Made by a program: the position numbers and the translations under genes
The notes under the pieces: model-generated
What the model was told of the DNA's origin: nothing
The model's database searches: none
The model's input: only the letters and a program-made list of their open reading frames with translations
Shown: in pieces, positions 63,461-64,000 of the stretch
How the letters are laid out: every line of letters begins with the position of its first letter
How positions within the stretch are numbered: position 1 is the stretch's first letter
Source: Lanius collurio
Lineage: Eukaryota > Chordata > Aves > Passeriformes > Laniidae
Direction: 5' to 3'
DNA: 64,000 bases
NCBI GenBank assembly: GCA_020086605.1
Contig: JACBWW010000022.1
Location: 5,953,358-6,017,357, forward strand

Positions 63461-64000
63461 CAGCTAGAGCCTGGAAAAGAACAGTGTTAGATGAACCCAC
63501 AGAAAAATAAAAAGGGATCAATGACTGAGAGTAAAATTTACCATGTACTCAGAAGAATAATACATCCAATTTTGCTAGCCAAAGACTTGATTCTGAGGGG
63601 GAAATCATTGTGTTTATAGACTTAGGAGAAGGTAAGGCTTGTAAACTGGTAAGACTATTCTTTTCTAAATCAGAACAAAAAATGCAAAACAATGAATAGT
63701 ATCCAATAAATTAAGTATTAAGCACACAAATCTTCCTGAAAGCAGGCAAAAAATCTGCCAATTTTTTTCTGATGCTTATTGAATTGAAATTCAGCATAAT
63801 CCAGCCTAGAAATAAAAGCATTACAGGGAGCAATATAATTTCAACGTGAAAGAATTGTGTTCACAGTGAAATGTGACAATTTTAGATCAAATTCCACCTC
63901 TCCCTACACCATGCTTTGTGATGACCACAACCCATTGGTTTTTATTCTTCTCCTACAACTCACTAGTGCCAATTAAAGAACTTAGAGACTTTAATTCATG

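Larger units (their letters stand above)
57480..64000. other. AT-rich unique DNA, no gene seen
   Basis: No gene recognised. Contains a poly-A/A-C tract (59977-60030), a TTTA microsatellite (61399-61438), a short AT repeat (61753-61777), a 22-bp palindrome (62149-62170), two poly-A runs (63158-63173 and 63233-63250) and an A/C-rich tract (63411-63460). The GC-richer stretch 60560-60880 is open on both strands for about 90-110 codons without a recognisable product. Confidence 0.55.

Noticed and set aside
1..64000. Endogenous retrovirus, tRNA, rRNA or CRISPR features
   Set aside because: No paired LTRs, retroviral protein motifs, tRNA B-box plus cloverleaf, rRNA segments or regularly spaced repeats were seen on either strand.

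Overview
The window looks like amniote nuclear DNA, most probably avian. It is AT-rich and very sparse in repeats. The only recognisable interspersed repeats are CR1 LINE pieces. There are no Alu, B1/B2 or L1 elements, and no long bacterial-style reading frames, operons or tRNA genes. Turtle or crocodile is not formally excluded, but the low repeat load and the passerine-like 3' end of the large CR1 copy favour a bird. The chromosome and neighbouring genes cannot be named from sequence alone.

No protein-coding gene can be called with confidence. Nearly all open frames are short and composed of chance sequence; the longest (31573-32190, minus strand) is antisense to a CR1 element. Two stretches have the form of an internal exon (both splice signals around a phase-0 open frame): 57411-57479 on the plus strand and 56596-56808 on the minus strand. 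They lie on opposite strands 600 bases apart, so at most one is likely real, and neither encodes a family I recognise. The window therefore reads as a large intron or a gene desert.

Layout: 1-5580 is unique AT-rich DNA with small tandem duplications. At 5590-5820 there is a GC-rich, CpG-free patch, and at 8830-9065 a GC-rich patch with a tight CpG cluster. From 9 to 31 kb the DNA is unique, with several exact hairpins, a double dyad with an RFX-like site at 15835-15876 and an old CR1 tail at 21872-21921. A 5'-truncated CR1 copy fills about 31398-32356. Further CR1 remnants are at 36225-36310 (minus), 39069-39105 (plus), 39117-39190 (minus) and 51630-52000 (minus, old, with a decayed reverse-transcriptase motif). 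Three intervals (35690-35890, 41085-41300, 54700-55085) have the base composition and motif density expected of conserved non-coding enhancers; the best is 41085-41300, which keeps six CpGs in an otherwise CpG-poor region.

A recurring feature is a set of strand-asymmetric tracts made almost only of A and C (or T and G), about a dozen along the window. I see no convincing new biological system. The items in the findings are candidates for comparative or transcript checks.
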